Positions 32,560 to 36,640 of a DNA stretch of 36,640 bases are shown piece by piece. Made by a program: the position numbers and the translations under genes. Below the pieces are notes generated by a model, which was not told the DNA's origin, ran no database searches, and was given only the letters and a program-made list of their open reading frames with translations. The DNA lies in assembly GCA_016869515.1 (NCBI GenBank), contig VGDZ01000026.1:1-36640 (forward strand), given 5' to 3'. This DNA comes from Alphaproteobacteria bacterium (GTDB taxonomy: Bacteria > Pseudomonadota > Alphaproteobacteria > VGDZ01). The first letter of the stretch is position 1. Each line of letters begins with the position of its first letter.

Positions 32560-33516
32560 GTGTTGCTGACGACAGCGGCGGCGATCGCCGCCGGCTGGTG
32601 GGCATGGCGCGATTTCGAGCGGCCGCGGGCGCCGCCATCCGAAGTCGTGGTGCGCCTGCCGCGCGGGGCCGGACTTGAGAGCATCGCCGCAAATCTGGCC
32701 AAGGCCGGCGTGATCGAGCATCCGCGGCTGTTCGCCGCCACAATCGCGCTGCTGGGCGAGAACAAGCGGCTCAAGGCCGGCGAATACCGCTTCGCGGGCG
32801 CGCTGTCGCCACGCGGGGTGATGCGCAAGCTGATCGACGGCGACGTGGTGGTGCGGAAATTGACCGTGCCCGAGGGCCTGACGGTCATGCAGATCCTGAC
32901 CTTGCTTGCCGGCGCCGAGGGATTGGAACCGGTCGGGGCGCCGTCCCAGCCGCGCGAAGGCGGATTGCTGCCGGACACCTATCACTATGTCTGGGGCGAC
33001 AACGCCGCGCTCTTGGTCGAACGCATGCGGCGCGGGATGGACGAGGCGCTACGCCAGGCCTGGGACAGGCGCAACGCCAATTTGCCGCTGCGCGGCCCGG
33101 CCGAGGCGCTGGTGTTGGCCTCAATCGTCGAAAAGGAAACCGGCATCGCGGCGGAACGGCGCCGGGTCGCCGGGGTGTTCGTCAATCGCCTGCGGCGCGG
33201 CATGAAACTGCAATCCGATCCGACCGTGATCTACGGCTTGACTCAAGGCAAGGCCGCCTTCGAGCGCGCCCTCAGCCGCGCCGATTTGCAATCGGATACG
33301 CTTTGGAACACCTATGTCGTCGACGGTTTGCCGCCGACGCCGATCGCCAATCCCGGGCGCGAATCTCTGGCGGCCGCGGTCGATCCCGAGGCGCACGACT
33401 TTCTCTATTTCGTCGCCGATGGTTCGGGCGGCCATGTTTTTGCGCGCACGCTCGAAGAGCACAACCGCAATGTCGCCCGCTGGCGGGCGACGCGAGCCCA
33501 GACCCAGACGCGCTAA
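32560..33516 (+). CDS. mltG: Endolytic murein transglycosylase
   Basis: This inner-membrane lytic transglycosylase cleaves nascent peptidoglycan strands and sets glycan length. The 318 residues have one N-terminal helix (about 1-17), a LysM-like region, then EGLTVMQIL, GLLPDTYHYVWG, the catalytic glutamate Glu191 in LASIVEKETG, and SDPTVIYGLTQG. YVVDGLPPTPIANPG is typical of the C-terminus. The start is uncertain: GTG 32560 has no clear ribosome site, and the frame is open back into fabF without an ATG, so it may depend on translation of fabF. Its TAA overlaps the stop of the convergent SDR gene by four bases. Confidence 0.93.
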   Translation: MLLTTAAAIAAGWWAWRDFERPRAPPSEVVVRLPRGAGLESIAANLAKAGVIEHPRLFAATIALLGENKRLKAGEYRFAGALSPRGVMRKLIDGDVVVRKLTVPEGLTVMQILTLLAGAEGLEPVGAPSQPREGGLLPDTYHYVWGDNAALLVERMRRGMDEALRQAWDRRNANLPLRGPAEALVLASIVEKETGIAAERRRVAGVFVNRLRRGMKLQSDPTVIYGLTQGKAAFERALSRADLQSDTLWNTYVVDGLPPTPIANPGRESLAAAVDPEAHDFLYFVADGSGGHVFARTLEEHNRNVARWRATRAQTQTR

Positions 33517-34274
33517 TCCTTGGCCGGGGCTCGGCGCAACAGATGATCGCTCCAGGAGGCGGGCAGGAACTGGAGCAGGCGCATCGCCGCCAACACCGGC
33601 CAAGGAAAGGCGATCCGCGCTCGGTTGCGGGCGAGGCCGCGGGCGATGACCCTGGCCGCCCGGTCGGCATCCATCAGGAAAGGCATCGGAAAGCGGTTGC
33701 GCGCTGTCAGGCGCGAGCGCACATAGCCCGGGCAGATCACCGAGACCCGTATGCCCTTGCGCGCGAAGCGGCCGCGCAGGGCCTCGCCGTAGGTCCGCAC
33801 CGCCGCCTTGGAGGCGGAATAAGGTCCCGCGCCCGGTAGGCCGACGAAGCTCGCCATCGACGCCATCAGCGCGATCTGGCCGCTGCCGCGCGCGGCCATG
33901 CGTTCCAGCGCCGGATGGACGGTGTTGAACACGCCTTCGACGTTGACCGCGAACAGGCTGCGGGCGATGGCATCGATGCCCGAGGCATCGCCCGATCCGG
34001 CCGAGATGCCGGCATTGGCGATTACCAGATCGAGCGGCCGGCGCGCATCGCTCTCGGCCACCAGCCTAGCCATGGACTCGCGCTCGGTGACGGCGATCGG
34101 GGCGGTGAGGACCTCAGCGCCCTTTGCGCGGCAGGCCGCGGCCACCGCCTCCAAGCGCTCGTTGTCGCGGCCGGTCAAGGTCAGCTCGCTGCCGGGCGCG
34201 GCGTAGTGCAGGGCCAGCGCTTCGCCGATTCCCGAAGACGCGCCGGTGATCAGGATCGAGCGCGGGTCGCGCAT
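33513..34274 (-). CDS. Short-chain dehydrogenase/reductase
   Basis: This classical SDR-fold oxidoreductase has 253 residues. Nucleotide binding is through LITGASSGIGEALALHYA (TGxxxGIG), NAG is in VIANAGISAGSG, and the catalytic Ser, Tyr and Lys lie in MASMASFVGLPGAGPYSASKAA. A Pro-Gly motif ICPGYVRSRL follows. The C-terminal helix region ARIAFPWPVLAAMRLLQFLP is hydrophobic and may touch the membrane, as in some lipid-acting SDRs. The start ATG 34274 precedes RDPRSILITG. It is on the strand opposite mltG and yicC and so interrupts the usual cell-wall/nucleotide gene run. The substrate is unknown. Confidence 0.9.
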   Translation of the reverse strand: MRDPRSILITGASSGIGEALALHYAAPGSELTLTGRDNERLEAVAAACRAKGAEVLTAPIAVTERESMARLVAESDARRPLDLVIANAGISAGSGDASGIDAIARSLFAVNVEGVFNTVHPALERMAARGSGQIALMASMASFVGLPGAGPYSASKAAVRTYGEALRGRFARKGIRVSVICPGYVRSRLTARNRFPMPFLMDADRAARVIARGLARNRARIAFPWPVLAAMRLLQFLPASWSDHLLRRAPAKD

Positions 34275-34278
34275 GGGG

Positions 34279-34307
34279 TTGTCGCTCCGGGGCAGGGGCC
34301 GATAGAG
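34279..34307 (+). promoter_or_regulatory. Possible promoter of yicC-gmk
   Basis: TTGTCG (34279-34284) is followed after 17 bases by ATAGAG (34302-34307); shifting one base gives GATAGA with a 16-base spacer. It is in the 79-base gap between the divergent SDR and yicC genes, leaving about 40 bases of leader before the yicC GTG at 34354. Confidence 0.4.
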
Positions 34308-34353
34308 TCGTGTGCGAGTCGCCAACCCGCCGCCGCGACCGTAAGGGGAATTC

Positions 34354-35238
34354 GTGACGCTTTCCAGCATGACCGGCTTTGCCCGCGCCGAGGGCGCGCT
34401 CGGCGCCCGTCGCTGGGCGTGGGAGGTCAAGAGCGTCAACGGCAAGACCCTCGACCTGCGCTTTCGGTTGCCGCCCGGATTGGATGGCATCGAATTGCCG
34501 GCGCGCCAGGCGGCGCAGCGCCGCTTCAAGCGCGGCAACCTGACGCTCAATCTGCGGCTCGATCAGGAGACGGGGACAGGCGCGCTGCGGGTCAATCGCG
34601 CGGCGCTGGACCAGTTGCTGCCGGTGTTGAGCGAGTTGCGCGCGCAAGGATTTGCCGCGCCCAGCGCCGACGGCATTTTGGCGCTGCGGGGCGTGATCGA
34701 GACCGAGGCGCCGATCGAGGACGAAGCGGCGCGCTCGGCATTCGAGGCGACGGTGCTGGAATCCTTCGATCTTGCGCTAGTTAGGTTGGAACGGGCGCGG
34801 CGGGAGGAAGGCGCGAGGCTGGGCGGGGTGCTCGGGTCGCTGGTCGACGAAATCGCGTTGCTGACCGATCGCGCCGGATCTTTGGCCGCGCTGCGTCCCG
34901 AGGCCATGGCGGCGCGGCTCAAGGCGCAATTGCGCGCGCTGCTCGAGGCCGAGCCGGCCTTGCCGGCGGATCGTGTGGCGCAGGAAGCGGCATTGCTGGC
35001 GGTCAAGGGCGATGTGCGCGAGGAACTCGACCGCCTCGCGGCGCATGTCGCCCAGGCGCGGCAGCTTTTGGCCGAGGGCGAGGGCGCCGGACGGCGGCTC
35101 GATTTTCTGGCCCAGGAATTCAACCGCGAGGCCAATACGCTGTGCAGCAAGGCGAACGATCTCGAACTGACCCGGATCGGGCTCGATCTCAAGCTGGCGG
35201 CCGATCGGCTCAAGGAACAGGTGGCCAATCTCGAATGA
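34354..35238 (+). CDS. yicC: YicC/YloC family endoribonuclease
   Basis: This 294-residue member of the YicC family includes characterised endoribonucleases acting on small RNAs in E. coli and Bacillus. It starts with GTG, giving LSSMTGFARAEGALG, the family signature, then WEVKSVNGKTLDLRFRLPPG and a long helical middle. The C-terminus LAQEFNREANTLCSKANDLE and GLDLKLAADRLKEQVANLE is conserved. The gene overlaps gmk by ATGA, the usual yicC-gmk pairing in proteobacteria. The GTG is chosen because it starts just ahead of MTGFAR and follows GGGGAA. Confidence 0.94.
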   Translation: MTLSSMTGFARAEGALGARRWAWEVKSVNGKTLDLRFRLPPGLDGIELPARQAAQRRFKRGNLTLNLRLDQETGTGALRVNRAALDQLLPVLSELRAQGFAAPSADGILALRGVIETEAPIEDEAARSAFEATVLESFDLALVRLERARREEGARLGGVLGSLVDEIALLTDRAGSLAALRPEAMAARLKAQLRALLEAEPALPADRVAQEAALLAVKGDVREELDRLAAHVAQARQLLAEGEGAGRRLDFLAQEFNREANTLCSKANDLELTRIGLDLKLAADRLKEQVANLE

Positions 35239-35867
35239 CCCAATCGACCCGCATTCCGCGCCGCGGCGTGATGTTCGTGCTGTCCTCGCCTTCGGGCGCC
35301 GGCAAGACCACGATTTCCCGGCGCCTGATCGAAGCCGGCCTGCGCATGTCGGTGTCGGTGACCACCCGCAAGATGCGGCCGGGCGAGGTCGACGGCAAGG
35401 ACTATTGGTTCATCTCGCCCGAGCGCTTCGCCGCCATGGTGCGCGACGGCGAACTGCTCGAGCACGCCACGGTCTACGGCTACAGCTACGGCACGCCGCG
35501 CACGCCGGTCGAGGCGGCGCTGGCGCGCGGCGAGGACGTGCTGTTCGACGTCGATTGGCAAGGCACGCAGCAGCTGCGCCAGGCCAAGCCCGGCGACGTG
35601 GTGTCGGTGTTCGTGCTGCCGCCCTCGCTCAAGGAACTGGAGCGGCGGCTGCGCGGGCGAGGGCAGGATTCCGAGGAGACGGTACGGCGGCGCCTGGCGC
35701 GCGCGCCCGACGACATGAGCCACTGGGCGGAATACGACTACATCCTGGTCAACGACGACCTCGAGGACTGCGTGCGGCGCGTCCAGGGCACCCTCGAGGC
35801 CGAGCGGCAGCGGCGCGACCGGCTGCTGGGGGTCGGCGACTTCGTGCGGCGACTGGCACAGAATTAG
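35235..35867 (+). CDS. gmk: Guanylate kinase
   Basis: This cytoplasmic kinase converts GMP and ATP to GDP and ADP. The 210 residues show the P-loop SSPSGAGKT (17-25), SVSVTTRKMRPGEVDGKDYWF containing the GMP-binding arginine region, the YGYSYGTPRTPVE segment with tyrosine ligands, and LFDVDWQGTQQLR. The ATG overlaps the yicC stop. The end overlaps the convergent rsmA stop by four bases, so the two transcripts run into each other. Confidence 0.96.
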   Translation: MTQSTRIPRRGVMFVLSSPSGAGKTTISRRLIEAGLRMSVSVTTRKMRPGEVDGKDYWFISPERFAAMVRDGELLEHATVYGYSYGTPRTPVEAALARGEDVLFDVDWQGTQQLRQAKPGDVVSVFVLPPSLKELERRLRGRGQDSEETVRRRLARAPDDMSHWAEYDYILVNDDLEDCVRRVQGTLEAERQRRDRLLGVGDFVRRLAQN

Positions 35868-36640
35868 AGTGCGCGCGCCAGGGCGGCGAATGCCGTCACG
35901 TCCAGGGTTTCGGCGCGGGCGGTCGGATCGATGCCCAAGGCCTCCAGGCGCTCGGCGGTGAAGCCGAGGCCCTTGAGTCCGGCGCGCAGCATCTTGCGGC
36001 GCTGACCGAAGGCGGCGGCGACGACCTTCTCCATTGCCGAGAACTCGGCGCGAGCCGAGGGTTCCGCGCGCGGCGTCAGGCGCACGACGCTCGAAGTCAC
36101 CTTGGGCGGCGGCAGGAAGGCGCCGCGGGCGACGTCGAATTCGATGCGCGCTTCGCACAGCCACTCGGTCAGCACCGAAAGCCGGCCGCGCGTCTTGCCG
36201 CCTGGCCGCGCGACCAAGCGCTCGGCCACTTCCTTTTGGAACATCAGCAGCATGCCGGTCAGCGTGCCGGGCCGTGCCCGGACCAGGCGCAGCCATTTGA
36301 TCAGCAGCACGCTGGCGATGTTGTAGGGCAGGTTGGCGACGACACGGAACGGACCCTGGGCAAGGGCCGCCTCGTCGATTTCGAGGGCATCGTTCCGGAT
36401 CACGGCGAGGCGCGGATCGGCGATCTCGGCCAAGGCGGCAAGGCAGCGTGGATCGCGCTCGACGGCGATCAGGCGCGAGGCGCCCGCGTCGAGCAGCGCG
36501 CGGGTCAAGGTGCCGGGGCCGGGTCCGATTTCGATCACCGGCATTGGGTCGAACGGGGCCGCGGCCGCGGCAATGCGGGCGACGACGCGCCGATCGTGCA
36601 GGAAGTTCTGGCCGAAGCGGCGATCCGGCGTCAGCCCGTG
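35864..36640 (-). CDS. rsmA: 16S rRNA dimethyladenosine transferase, 5' partial
   Basis: RsmA/KsgA dimethylates two adjacent adenosines near the 3' end of 16S rRNA during small-subunit maturation. The gene enters from the right edge. The visible N-terminus reads HGLTPDRRFGQNFLHDRRVV, with the conserved GQNFL; only a few residues are missing. S-adenosylmethionine binding is in VIEIGPGPGTLTRALLDAG and motif IV is VVANLPYNIAS. KEVAERLVARPG and the late AAFGQRRKMLRAGLKGLG are also characteristic. It lies convergent to gmk, as in many alphaproteobacteria. Confidence 0.95.
   Translation of the reverse strand, partial: HGLTPDRRFGQNFLHDRRVVARIAAAAAPFDPMPVIEIGPGPGTLTRALLDAGASRLIAVERDPRCLAALAEIADPRLAVIRNDALEIDEAALAQGPFRVVANLPYNIASVLLIKWLRLVRARPGTLTGMLLMFQKEVAERLVARPGGKTRGRLSVLTEWLCEARIEFDVARGAFLPPPKVTSSVVRLTPRAEPSARAEFSAMEKVVAAAFGQRRKMLRAGLKGLGFTAERLEALGIDPTARAETLDVTAFAALARAL

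Noticed and set aside
1-36640. CRISPR array, tRNA or rRNA genes
   Set aside because: No regularly spaced repeats and no tRNA-like cloverleaf or rRNA-like conserved stretches were noticed on reading either strand. A covariance-model search would be the decisive check.

Overview
The window is a gene-dense, very GC-rich bacterial chromosome segment. Its core gene set (7Fe ferredoxin, DUF4170 beside fabG, and an acpP-fabF-mltG-yicC-gmk run facing rsmA) points to the Alphaproteobacteria, probably Rhodospirillales-like. The genus cannot be read from the sequence. Both edges cut through genes: a CHAT protease on the left and rsmA on the right. No tRNA, rRNA, CRISPR array or transposase was seen, and no stretch longer than about 220 bases lacks a gene.

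Left part (1-8949): the C-terminal bulk of a TPR-CHAT protein, then a tightly packed leftward operon of six genes (cysK, alaX, an sseA-type sulfurtransferase, a GNAT acetyltransferase, an FNT-family anion channel and a type III CoA-transferase). A promoter is readable in front of cysK. A second GNAT gene and an unknown membrane protein run divergently.

Accessory block (8960-13985): a secreted caspase-fold protein that has lost its catalytic cysteine and is fused to an FGE/sulfatase-modifying-factor domain. It is translationally coupled to a second secreted FGE-domain protein. A compound palindrome separates these from a convergent two-gene module: a four-helix membrane protein with coiled-coil arms, and a membrane-anchored protein with a periplasmic von Willebrand-A-like domain. 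I recognise no described system here, and this block is the best candidate for something new.

Transport block (14115-20857): a five-gene peptide/nickel-type ABC importer in which every junction is an ATGA overlap. It is followed by a secreted alpha/beta hydrolase with its own TTGACA promoter.

Fatty-acid core and island (21075-36640): a canonical fabG is separated from its usual partner acpP by about 8.9 kb. That interval holds an amidohydrolase coupled to fabG and a seven-gene leftward operon (NMT1/TauA-like ABC importer, FAD oxidoreductase, CaiB-type CoA-transferase, CaiD-type hydratase, 7Fe ferredoxin). A LysR regulator runs divergently, with a perfect dyad in the shared promoter. This looks like a self-contained uptake and CoA-dependent catabolic system for an unknown compound. 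After it come acpP, fabF and mltG, then an SDR gene on the opposite strand, and yicC, gmk and the convergent rsmA.
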